Positions 12,001-19,673 of a DNA stretch of 64,000 nucleotides are shown one piece after another. The notes below the pieces were generated by a model. That model made no database searches and was not told where the DNA came from. It saw only the letters and a program-made list of their open reading frames with translations. Every line of letters starts with the position of its first letter. The first letter of the stretch is position 1. A program made the translations under genes and the position numbers. This stretch comes from Hirundichthys speculiger (Eukaryota > Chordata > Actinopteri > Beloniformes > Exocoetidae), in contig JAGFBZ010000849.1 of assembly GCA_018398805.1 (NCBI GenBank), positions 744,001 to 808,000 on the forward strand. Direction: 5' to 3'.

Positions 12001-15000
12001 AGAAGAAGCACAAAAACAGGCTGAACTCCAGAAAGAAAGGGAGGAGGCTGAGGCCAGGGCCCAGGAAGAGGCAGAGAAAGTCCGTCAGGAGAGAGACCGC
12101 ATTATGCAGCAAAACCAGCAAGAACGCATGGAAAGGAAAAAGGTGCAATGATTTAATGAATGATGGAACCTTCCTGCTATACAAATCTTGTATTGTAGGG
12201 TACAGTGATCCTTTATTTTTGTGGTTATTTTTTGCAGGTTAGGGTTAGGGTTAGTCTGCCATTCACTTGCCCTAACCCAATCTGCCATTAACTTGTATAT
12301 ATTTAAACTTTCTCTCTTTCGGTCAGATTTTTTTCAAGATTCTCCATCATAGTTACAAAATAATTATTTTAACCTCATTCAATTTTTTTCTTTTTCTTCT
12401 TTCAGAGAATTGAAGAAATAATGAAGAGAACTAGGAAAGGGGACCAAAGTGACTTAAAAGTGCGCACACATTCAGTCAATCTTAAGTAAATGTCGTAAAA
12501 GTTTGTAAAGAACATTCTCTAAACTGATTGTCTTGTGTGTAGAGAGATGATGATAAATCTGCACAGGACGATGAAGATGATGACATGGACCAGATAAACT
12601 GTGAAACCAAAAGTAAGTGTTCCCAGATTCCTCTTTAGTACCAGATTATTTGAATGCAGGGAGTTCTTCATGTCACTGTATTTTTGGAATTTGGAGTACC
12701 ACTTTTTTGTGGTATATTTTATATAATGCCTAGTCCAAAAAAAAGTCAACACCTTGATTTAACTAAGCAATTAATGTAAGAGCCTCCCATTAGAAAAGTA
12801 TTGCAGGAAATATTTTTCAGCTAGTAACAAGTTATTTAATCCAAACTGGTACAGTGAGGATCTTCTCATTACTTAAATAAGGATGTCAGATAATGCAACC
12901 AGTACTCATGGAAAATACTGTATATTATTCTGTTTCAGTAGGGTGAAATTGTTGGTTTTCATTTAGCAAACCAAACAACTAATGAACTTGCTAAAACTGA
13001 ATTAAATGTTAAATGTATTATTAATACAGTTATTATCTTCCAGGAAGAGTTGTGGTTGGAAATCTTGAATGACTTGGATGTAGATCTCTTAAATATTTTC
13101 TGAAATAAAAAAAAAGTCAACAGTAGAGCTCACAACAACGTTTTAGCAGTGGAAGTAAGAGCATTTCCCCATATGCAGTGAGAAGAGAACTCAAGGCACT
13201 GGGACTTAACAGCTGTGTAGCTTTAAGAAACGGGACGTTTGAACTTCCTAGGAAGCATAAAGATCGTACTTTGAAGCTTAAAAAAAAAACAAATGCCATG
13301 TTATCATGTGCAGATTGACCCTGTTCCAGAGTGATGAGTGCATCATGGTAAGAAAAGTGGCAGATGAAGTGATTGACCCATCGTGACTAGTACCAACCAT
13401 GCATGCCTGTGGGAGTAGTTAAAATGTCTTGGTTGTCCAACAAGATGCAACAAAATTTTGTGCCTTTTTGACCATACTAGTGCATAAAATGCAACATAAG
13501 GACTTTTTTTTTTGCAAATGTATGTGATCTGTGTGACCTGGGTCTTATTCAACTATCAATTATTACCACTGTCCAAACAGATGACACTGTTGAGGAGCCT
13601 GGCAAAGATGATCTTTCTTCTGGTGAGCCTTTGGTGGGCCAGGAAGGACCCTTGGGTAGCTTTAATGGAAAGTCAGAGACAGAGGACAAGGAGAATAACA
13701 ATGGCTCAAGCACAGATGACTCCCAGGCAGTAAGGTATGAAAACAGCTATACTACATATGAGAAAACTAATATATTCCTGTTATCGTGCAGTCTACAGTT
13801 TTGCTGTACCATGTTGCACTATGTGAAGTTAGTCTTCCAGTCCACTCTGTTAACCTTTTCCGATTAAGCTTGAACATGGTTCTGCAACTGATTTATGTTT
13901 GTGCCTCATTAATGGCTGATTTATGCTTCTGCATTGAAGCGACAGCCTGCGTTGGCCGTATGGGTGATTCCTAGGCTGTAAACTGGGCTGGAACCTGACA
14001 TGCACCTCTCTCCCAATGTATCACACGTCGACGTGGACCACAACAAATGGGATTTGGTCCATTTGGTAGATTTGCTCTTCTGTGCCTTCGTATTTCCCCC
14101 AACTTTATCATTTTGAAAGTTAGTTCAAAAATAGTTTCCAACACTGCTTGTAAAAATCGTGAACCTGATGCTCATGATTTGGCAGCTTTTTCCTCTACAG
14201 CTCGTCCATTTATTTTGTACTATTTTTGGTGCTTTTGTCAGTTTTTTTTAATCAACTTCTGATGGATATTCTGTGGATATTACTGTGGAAAGAAGAGTTT
14301 ATTCAAGAGAAGAGCTTCTTTCATTGAAACTGAGCAAATCTATTCCAGCTGAAATTAAAAGGAGTTTTCATGGTTGCCGTGCTGGTCCAAAGGTGAAGGC
14401 CAGGAAATGGAGATACAAGCCCTTTCTGGCATCATTCATCATGGAAAATGTCAACCCCTTGACTAACAAGAGGGATGAACTGGAGATACTGGTGAAGAGT
14501 CAGAAAATGTACCATGAGTGCAGCCTTATGTGTTTTACTGGACCCTGGTTCAGCCATTCTCAAACTTCATAATACCAAGGCCCAATTTGAAATGTGAAAA
14601 ATCTCCGCGGCCCACCAAAACCTTTAATCACATCTGTGATCAACATTCAGGACTAGAAGCTTTGTTCTGACATTAATGTAAGGGGTCAACAAATAAGGTG
14701 ACACTTGTCATATTAAGTTAAGATGACGGTAGAATAACAATTAACTGGTTTGTTTTATTACTTCTTAATGTTTTTAAATCATGTCGTTAATATTTTACAG
14801 TACTTAAAAAACATATTTAAAAAAGATCGAGGGTTTAAAACATATTTGTTTAAGTTTAATGACCTCTCACGGCCCAGCTGCAGTACCGCGACGGTCCACC
14901 AGGGGGCTGCGGCCCACAGTTTGGGAATCACTGCCCTGGTTGAATCAAACATCTCAGACTCCATCATGGATCTACCTGGATTCACCCTCATATGGTCAGA

Positions 15001-16248
15001 CAGAGATGCTAAAGCTAGTGGCAAGAAGGAAAGAGGGGGACTGGCTTTATTTGTGAACCAGAGATGGTGTAATCCTGCACATGTAAATGTGTTATGCAGT
15101 TATTGAATTATTGACAGTTGGATTGCGTTGAATTTTCCCTTTGGGGGACGAATAAAGAACATCTAATCTAGGAAAGTAAACAAACGGAAGGCCAGCACTG
15201 CAGGCTACATTGCTGCAAGAAAGAACCTGTACTGCCCTCTGGCGGTTGGTGGTGCAATTCCAGAGTGAGACAAACAGCAACGCCGAAGATGCCGTAGGGC
15301 CTGTCCGCAGTACGCCTACATATCTGCTACACAGAAGCAAAATCAGGCTAAACACACAAGTGTAAGAATATATTGCTACCACTTGAAGGCGGTGTCAGAA
15401 ATCTGTTAAAAATTTGCTCTGTTGTGGCAGAGGTTACAGTAGACATATCTGTTGTCTAATTGAGTGAAAATCTTTTCCTTTTTTAATAATGAGGCTTGTC
15501 TAATGCACTGTTGTCTGTTCCACTGTTTTTACCTGTGCCAACACACTTGATTTAAGTTAATGGATCACCTCATTTGCTTTGAAATAAGGTCTGCACAAGT
15601 CTGACAATGACCCCTTAATCAGAGTCAGGTGTGCTGGAGCAGGGACACACCCAAAACATGAAGGGTAGTGGTTCTTGAGGACGAGGACTGAGAACCACTG
15701 GTTGTTTTGCTCATGTCTCTTTTTTTTTCATCACTATTAATGGTTCTTCCTCTCTGTGAAGAAATTGATAGTTGTGAGAATCCTCCCTGCTAATGCATTG
15801 GCTGTATATCCCAATATTTTTAGACTATTACCTATGCGATACCATAAATAAACTCTGAATCTCCTCTCCTCTCCAGTCCAGTCCCTAAAGGCTGCCTTGT
15901 TGAGGGTTCTGAATTCCTGAATGAGCAGGACTCTACCAAAGTGGAGTTAGTCTCCAGTCTCAATGGGAAGTCCAACCAGTGGAGCTTTGAGGAACTCATT
16001 GATGTCAATGTCCACTCCAAGACTCGACCCCTCATTGAGACAGAGGACTGTAACCAGGTCTTGATCAACTGTGGCTCAGAAGAGCCCAGGGTGGCTGAAG
16101 ACAAGGGAACCCCAGTTAATACCCTGCATTCCTCTAATCAACCCATTGAAGCCATGTCTGGTGAGGTCTAACACAAACCCTTCAGATGCTGACATCGTAC
16201 ACCTTAATGATAACCTCTGTCTTTCCCTGTTTCCCTGCAGAGATGTGA
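1486..16248 (+). CDS. map7d3: MAP7 domain-containing protein, probably map7d3 (3' part of gene)
   Basis: Microtubule-associated protein of the MAP7/ensconsin family, which binds the microtubule lattice and recruits kinesin-1. Eleven coding exons give 533 residues in one continuous frame: 1486-1611, 4337-4476, 9664-9794, 9928-10148, 11485-11614, 11857-12142, 12406-12459, 12543-12612, 13581-13734, 15877-16160 and 16241-16248 (TGA 16246-16248). The order is a family signature [17 protein letters not shown], a [10 protein letters not shown] motif, a proline/serine-rich linker, then the charged MAP7 coiled coil (exons 5-7) ending EEIMKRTRK, and an acidic variable tail. The N-terminal coiled coil must lie upstream of base 1. 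Introns hold Tc1, LINE and hAT fossils. The paralog choice rests on the fhl1-slc9a6 neighbours, since the protein alone could be another MAP7D member. The family assignment is secure; the paralog is inferred. Confidence 0.85.
2398..2472. repeat. (TA)n microsatellite
   Basis: Uninterrupted TA dinucleotide array, preceded at about 2290-2397 by mixed CA/TA/TATG repeat. It abuts the left arm of the foldback element at 2474. Long open frames here translate to YIYIYI and are repeat artefacts. Confidence 0.95.
2474..2976. mobile_element. foldback (long inverted-repeat) element
   Basis: Two arms of roughly 200 bases, about 2474-2690 and 2757-2976, are imperfect inverted copies of each other around a loop of roughly 65 bases. 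Matching blocks include CGCGCTGCTACT.GCAGCTCC, GAGCTGCTCTGCCATTGGCT and CTGGCATC.CATTGGCTA, with outer ends sharing GCCTC..CGG.AAAATAT. No coding potential was seen. It has the form of a non-autonomous DNA transposon (MITE or foldback); the superfamily is unassigned. Confidence 0.75.
2990..3208. repeat. TATG/TATA/TATC compound microsatellite
   Basis: A run of TATG units passes into TATA and then TATC units, immediately beyond the right arm of the foldback element. Reading frames across it are low-complexity artefacts. Confidence 0.9.
4337..4476 (+). CDS. map7d3: map7d3 exon, [10 protein letters not shown] segment
   Basis: The acceptor TTTACCAG precedes two bases that complete the codon left by the previous exon. 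The frame reads [20 protein letters not shown] and then [24 protein letters not shown] and the SxDR(P/Q)K motif are shared with MAP7D1 and MAP7. The donor is TCTG|GTGAGA and the exon ends in phase 0. Confidence 0.8.
6464..7145 (+). mobile_element. Tc1-like transposon fossil, 5' part
   Basis: It begins with the family terminus CACTGCCTG(T)CC and continues into degraded transposase sequence recognisable as the teleost Tc1 type, for example the stretch encoding [19 protein letters not shown] at about 7070-7130. WSDES is the second catalytic aspartate region of a DD34E transposase. Numerous frameshifts make it inactive. It is interrupted at about 7145 by LINE sequence, and a short continuation reappears near 9231-9270. 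Confidence 0.8.
7146..8350 (-). mobile_element. L2-like LINE fragment(s) with reverse transcriptase
   Basis: Minus-strand reading frame 7424-8143 contains [14 protein letters not shown] (the reverse-transcriptase YxDD catalytic motif), [17 protein letters not shown], then [16 protein letters not shown] and [13 protein letters not shown], typical of the C-terminal half of fish L2-like elements. The 3' end, at low plus coordinates, is marked by an AATAAAGTATTT-like tail and a TTTCA pentamer array near 7196-7225. The 5' portion (8041-8350) instead resembles the extreme C-terminal tail of such an ORF, so two copies seem fused. Not intact. Confidence 0.8.
7196..7225. repeat. (TGAAA)n tail of the LINE
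   Basis: Five to six TGAAA units lie directly next to the sequence encoding the LINE 3' end. On the element's own strand this is a TTTCA tail, as left by target-primed reverse transcription. Confidence 0.75.
8960..9230 (-). mobile_element. second LINE reverse-transcriptase fragment
   Basis: The minus-strand frame reads [20 protein letters not shown] and later [14 protein letters not shown], the same conserved block of fish LINE reverse transcriptases as in the 7.1-8.3 kb fragment but from a different copy. It is 5' and 3' truncated, with no tail. Confidence 0.7.
9231..9270 (+). mobile_element. Tc1-like fossil, continuation after LINE insertions
   Basis: CATCATCCCTACCGTACAAG then CCTGTGGGGGCA matches the part of the teleost Tc1 transposase gene that follows the point where the 6464-7145 copy breaks off. 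The order and strand fit a single Tc1 copy split by later LINE insertions. Only about 40 bases remain. Confidence 0.55.
9664..9794 (+). CDS. map7d3: map7d3 exon, proline/serine-rich linker 1
   Basis: The acceptor ATTACAG is followed by [19 protein letters not shown] and then [20 protein letters not shown]. The low-complexity P/S/K composition is typical of the MAP7 linker. The donor is GCCAA|GTGAGA; the split AAG codon is completed by the next exon only 133 bases downstream. Confidence 0.8.
9928..10148 (+). CDS. map7d3: map7d3 exon, proline-rich linker 2
   Basis: The acceptor TTTTTCAG is followed by [20 protein letters not shown] and further proline-rich sequence ending SKTKEKE. It aligns in character with the MAP7 segment containing RPPSPG. 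The donor is GAAG|GTGAGC, phase 1. Confidence 0.8.
10149..11484 (+). other. map7d3 intron, 1.3 kb
   Basis: Noncoding AT-rich sequence with a (GT)n run at 10737-10760. No transposon was recognised. Confidence 0.6.
10737..10760. repeat. (GT)n microsatellite
   Basis: Twelve GT dinucleotides, uninterrupted. Confidence 0.95.
11485..11614 (+). CDS. map7d3: map7d3 exon, start of MAP7 coiled coil
   Basis: After the split GAC codon the frame reads [20 protein letters not shown] and then [41 protein letters not shown] is the start of the conserved MAP7 domain. The donor is AGAG|GTGAGG, phase 2. Confidence 0.9.
11857..12142 (+). CDS. map7d3: map7d3 exon, MAP7 coiled-coil core
   Basis: Ninety-five codons of almost pure E/K/R/A/L heptad sequence, such as [20 protein letters not shown] at the start and [20 protein letters not shown] at the end. 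This is the long charged helix of the MAP7 domain. In the family this second coiled coil mediates kinesin-1 recruitment, which I infer here. The acceptor is ATCTTAG and the donor AAAAAG|GTGCAA. Confidence 0.92.
12237..12254 (+). repeat. short interstitial telomere-like repeat (TTAGGG)n
   Basis: GTTAGGGTTAGGGTTAGT gives about three vertebrate telomere units inside a map7d3 intron, followed about 18 bases later by the inverted form CCCTAACCC. Confidence 0.8.
12406..12459 (+). CDS. map7d3: map7d3 exon, EEIMKRTRK end of MAP7 domain
   Basis: The frame reads [19 protein letters not shown](L/I)EEIMKRTR is the hallmark C-terminal end of the MAP7 domain. Two donors are possible: AAA|GTGCGC at 12459, or AA|GTAAAT at 12485 paired with the acceptor two bases inside the next exon. 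Both keep frame. Confidence 0.8.
12543..12612 (+). CDS. map7d3: map7d3 exon, acidic stretch
   Basis: The frame reads [20 protein letters not shown] followed by ETK. The acidic spacer follows the MAP7 domain. The acceptor is TGTGTGTAG and the donor AAAA|GTAAGT. The exact start is ambiguous because AG AG AG is repeated at 12541-12546. Confidence 0.75.
12726..13470 (+). mobile_element. second Tc1-like transposon fossil
   Basis: It is similar along its length to the copy at 6464, sharing blocks such as GATTTAACTAAGCAA, CAAGTTATTTAA and TCCAGAGTGATG.GCATCA. It has many substitutions and small deletions and no open frame. Same strand as the gene. End coordinates are approximate. Confidence 0.75.
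13581..13734 (+). CDS. map7d3: map7d3 exon, acidic C-terminal region
   Basis: After the split AAT codon the frame reads [20 protein letters not shown] and ends [13 protein letters not shown]. The variable MAP7-family tail has no recognisable motif; support comes from the splice sites (CAAACAG / GTAAG|GTATGA) and exact phase fit on both sides. Confidence 0.75.
14263..15170 (+). mobile_element. LINE fragment (APE-endonuclease end), internally deleted
   Basis: The plus-strand frame reads [20 protein letters not shown] and then [20 protein letters not shown] and [15 protein letters not shown]. After the inserted hAT element it continues in another frame as [17 protein letters not shown] and [13 protein letters not shown]. 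This is the start of the endonuclease domain of an L2-like LINE ORF2. From about 15080 it jumps to a GAATTTTCCCTTTGGGGGAC tail with AATAAAG, so almost all of the reverse transcriptase is gone. Confidence 0.78.
14551..14933. mobile_element. non-autonomous hAT element, 383 bp, with 8-bp target duplication
   Basis: Termini CAGCCATTCTCAAACTT and, inverted, CAGTGATTCCCAAACTG are hAT-type inverted repeats. The 8-base CCCTGGTT is duplicated at 14543-14550 and 14934-14941. It has no transposase and carries GGCCCA/GGCCCAC motifs at both ends. It splits the endonuclease frame of the surrounding LINE, so it inserted later. Confidence 0.9.
15540..15703. mobile_element. hAT-like short element (MITE) remnant
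   Basis: The segment ending AGTCAGGTGTGCTGGAGCAG and then GGACACACCCAAAACATGAA matches the right end of the copy at 50770-50965. It ends near GAGAACCACTG, a common hAT-type terminus. Limits are approximate. Confidence 0.55.
15877..16160 (+). CDS. map7d3: map7d3 exon, C-terminal tail
   Basis: After the split AGT codon the frame reads [20 protein letters not shown] and later [20 protein letters not shown], then runs to [18 protein letters not shown] resembles the short conserved FEEIINLPIGSK segment near the MAP7 C terminus. The donor is TCTG|GTGAGG; failing to splice would add only GEV before a stop. Confidence 0.8.
16241..16248 (+). CDS. map7d3: map7d3 terminal coding exon
   Basis: The acceptor TTCCCTGCAG is followed by the last two bases of a split GAG codon, ATG and TGA. 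This makes the protein end ...PIEAMSEM. Confidence 0.75.
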
Positions 16249-16566
16249 TGCAGCAAATGTTGAAAAGCCCCTTCAAGTTGCACTCCTAAAGTTACTGTCC
16301 GGCTGAGCTCCTGAAAAGCTTTTTCTTCTTTCTACGCTCTTTGTGTTGGAAGAGCACAAGGTGAAGTAGAAAGACCACCCCAAGTGCTACATTTCCCCAT
16401 ATACAATGAGGAAACAAATATATTAAATTTATATATGAATAAATTTTATTCTTCAGGGAAATTAGGTATATTCCTCCAGCATTCTTGTCCTAGGTCTCTT
16501 TCTTCTTCCACTTGTGAAAGGTTCTCTATTTTCTTTGATGTTTGGTCCAAATATTTTTTTTCTTCC

Positions 16567-16597
<31 letters not shown>

Positions 16598-18960
16598 TTT
16601 TGTCAGAGTTTTTGTCAGTGGTGCATTGTTGTAACTTATTAATTTTTTGCTTCTTTGTTATTGTAATTGTTATTATATGTTTAGTCTTTTGCCCCCTAAT
16701 TTTCTTGGTCTTGTATGAGCATCCATGTACATCAGGCTGTGTGAAATATACTTTCATTTACTGGAGAAAATATTACGCTTAAGGTTTGTTTAGGTGTGGA
16801 TAGAGATATTAACTCCCACCTTTTGCATGTGGTTCATCCATATTTACTTGACCAGCTGCATTTTGCAGCATCCAGTGATGTGGCCTTACCCCTACCACAC
16901 CCTGAATTTTGATTTTTAAGTGCAAATATACAAATATGCTTACACTGAAGGTCGTACAGACATGGTTTAGAAATCTTTCATCATACACTTACCATTGTGA
17001 GTGGATTCCACTGTCATGCTTCAGTTTATTTGAGAGGTTTTTATTTTTGCTTTTCACCAATGTCCCATAATTCCTCACTCTGTGGTGTACTTTTCTTCTC
17101 TGGCCACCAGAGGGCTTCATAAGCACGAAGGTTTCGTTTCAGTTCATAACAAACTTTGGTAAAAGTTCAGTAAAGTTTCAGCTGTGTGTTGATGTGGGGT
17201 TCATGGTCAAGTTAGGTTTTTCTGTTTTACATATGTATATAGAATTAATGTTTACTAACATAACTTACATGGCATTCTGAGTTTGGATCTGGTTTTAGTC
17301 TCATAGGATCCTATTGCATCTGTAACACCAAACTATTTGAATAACCATAACTGTAACACACTTACTCATTTCACACGCAGTAAGGTTAGTTTTATTCATA
17401 GCTGCTTTGAGCGTTTTAAGACTGAGTTTGCTACTTTTTGTCTCAGTCTGTTCTTTCGCCAGTGTGACTTCATTGATTCCACTAACCTTCCTCTGTACAC
17501 TAGCTGCTACATCTGAAGAAAAAAAAAAATGCATGTCAGCTATTTTTTTAATATATATAAATTGGCTCTGTGTTTATATATGAAAATACATTTCTGCATT
17601 TATTTAAGTGGTGTTGTGTTGTGTATATAATCAGTATTAGGCAAATTAAGCCATGTTTAGGATGGAGTGGCTCAGGTTGTGGATAGTTCTAGTCTTTGTG
17701 TTGGTGAGAAGTAGGTTTCAGGTTGACTCGTTGCCTGTGACAACTTGGGCCTGATCAGCCAGGAAAACCTAACATTTAAATAAAACCATTTTCCACAGGA
17801 GCTCTGCAAAGCAATAGGCCAGATGGGTATCCATAATACATTTTCTAAAATATGGTGCATGAATGTTAATCAGACTTTCATCACCATCTCCACTAACCCT
17901 AGACTAAACAATTTAACATTTGCACATGAAGATGAGCCAGTTTGGTCCTTGATACCAGATATGATTGTGCTACAGGGCTTTTATCACTGAAAGAAACATC
18001 AGAGGATGCGGGGATGAATGGTTATGTAGGCTCATCAGCTCAGGTTTCTATTGTTTCTACTGTAGTACAAGGACACATCCACCAAACTAAAGATGTCAGG
18101 CGTGATTTCCAGGTGGTTTTCTATCTTTTAATTTTCCATTAACTGTATTGAAGTTGAAACTCCTTTTGCTTTAACAGTCTAGATGTGAGATTTTGGCTGT
18201 TGCCTTGTTCTCTGCTGGCTAACTAAATTCTTTTTGTACAAAACGACTCTGGGCCTTTATTATCTTTGATCAATGAGCTCTAAGAATGTAAAGGACTCCA
18301 TAACTGTCCTGCATTATTTATAATATCTCTCAGAGCTGCTTGCGTTCAGCATTCATATATTGTTGGAAACGCAAGACTGCGCTGTTGTAGATTACTTGTT
18401 ACTGAAGAGGAGCTTTACTGCAAAGATAACAGGAAGGCGAACGGGCAGAGCTGTGTGATGGTTCTGTTGGAAAAATATAATCTGTCCTTTGCTCTGTGAC
18501 TTATTCTCATCCATATTCGTTCAGTCATAGCTTTACACTTAAAATATACTCAGATGCTATCCCTGCTTCACCCAAATCCTTCCTTCCTACGCTTCTTATG
18601 CTCATGAGTTTGACTTGGGTGGATTTGTAGTTGCTGCTTGAACAGATTTGTTATTCATTCCAGATCCTGCTGCACCTTTGAGAACAGAGCTGGCCATCAA
18701 TGTTCGGAATAATAGGATAGAACTGTGCCTTAGATTGAGATGTAGGAGTTTTATTGCATTAGTCATCTAAGAAAGTGTGTCCTTACCTCGGCCTCGACAA
18801 TCAATCTGCTCAACCAGGACAACTGAGTGAATATGAATATTTCTTGGAAATATCTGGTAATAATTCCATGTCCACAAATAAAATTTGTATTGTAAATATT
18901 TCTAGAGAACTGAGATGATACAAACTGTTAAAACAATAAAGTGTTGCAAAAAAAAATATT
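16249..18960 (+). other. map7d3: map7d3 3' untranslated region (probable)
   Basis: No open frame or repeat of note. AATAAA hexamers lie at 18877-18882 and 18935-18940, with an earlier AATAAA near 16438. If the distal ones are used, the UTR is about 2.7 kb and ends less than 100 bases from the probable end of fhl1 on the other strand. Confidence 0.5.
18935..18940 (+). terminator. candidate polyadenylation signal of map7d3
   Basis: AATAAA followed by a GTGTTG-rich downstream element. A second copy at 18877-18882 could also serve. Confidence 0.45.
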
Positions 18961-19031
18961 CCTTTTGTCATATTTTAGTTTGTTGCTATAAAGAATCTTT
19001 TTTGTGAAACTGAAGTTTTGACTTCATGAAG

Positions 19032-19037
19032 TTTATT
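19032..19037 (-). terminator. candidate polyadenylation signal of fhl1
   Basis: The minus strand reads AATAAA about 480 bases after the fhl1 stop codon. It faces the map7d3 signal at a distance of about 90 bases, so the two genes are convergent. Confidence 0.45.
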
Positions 19038-19518
19038 TTCTTACCATCAGTCTCCAACACGTAGATGTGTATTTTAAATTCACTCTAAACATTGTTGAAA
19101 CTCATAATCCATTCAAACAATCAGCGGATTATTAAAGCTGGTATGTGTGAGCAGCAGCAGCAGGCAAGGAAAAAAAGCATCAACTCTCAAATATTTCAGT
19201 AAGGCACTGGACAAGCTTTTCTTACAAGAATCTAGGCAAAGTTGATTATAATGGTACACATCACAATCCCACAAAAGAACATTGCTCTCATGTACTTGCT
19301 CAACTCCTGTTACTTCCACAAGCTGCAGCACTGGAGATAAATGAAAGCTACTGTAGTGCGTTACATGTCCTGATAATACTGGAAAGAAGTTTCACCAAAG
19401 CTGACTGCCTGGCAGACAAACTCAGAGTTTTTGTTAATTTGACAATCAATGTGAATCTTTGCTCCTAAGAGTTGCTTTGCTGTATTTCTACTTTAAACAA
19501 AAACCCTCTGCATACAAT

Positions 19519-19673
19519 TTACAGCTTCTTGGCACAGTCGGGGCAGTAAATATGATCTCCGTTGATGACAAAGCGCTTGTTAGCCAGCGACAGGGAGCAC
19601 TTCTTACAGTTGAAGCAGTACTCGTGCCAGGAGTATCCCTCATAGTTCACCACATTGGTGCCGTGGCCAAATC
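19519..19673 (-). CDS. fhl1: fhl1 last coding exon, LIM4
   Basis: The frame reads [20 protein letters not shown] and ends [10 protein letters not shown] then TAA (plus 19519-19521). It completes the fourth LIM domain. The acceptor is CTATGCAG. Confidence 0.95.

Larger units (their letters stand above)
13735..15876 (+). other. map7d3 intron, 2.1 kb, repeat-rich
   Basis: It contains the LINE fragment at about 14263-15170 with an hAT element inserted in it, and an hAT-like short element near 15540-15703. The rest, including 13735-14262, shows nothing recognisable. Confidence 0.65.
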
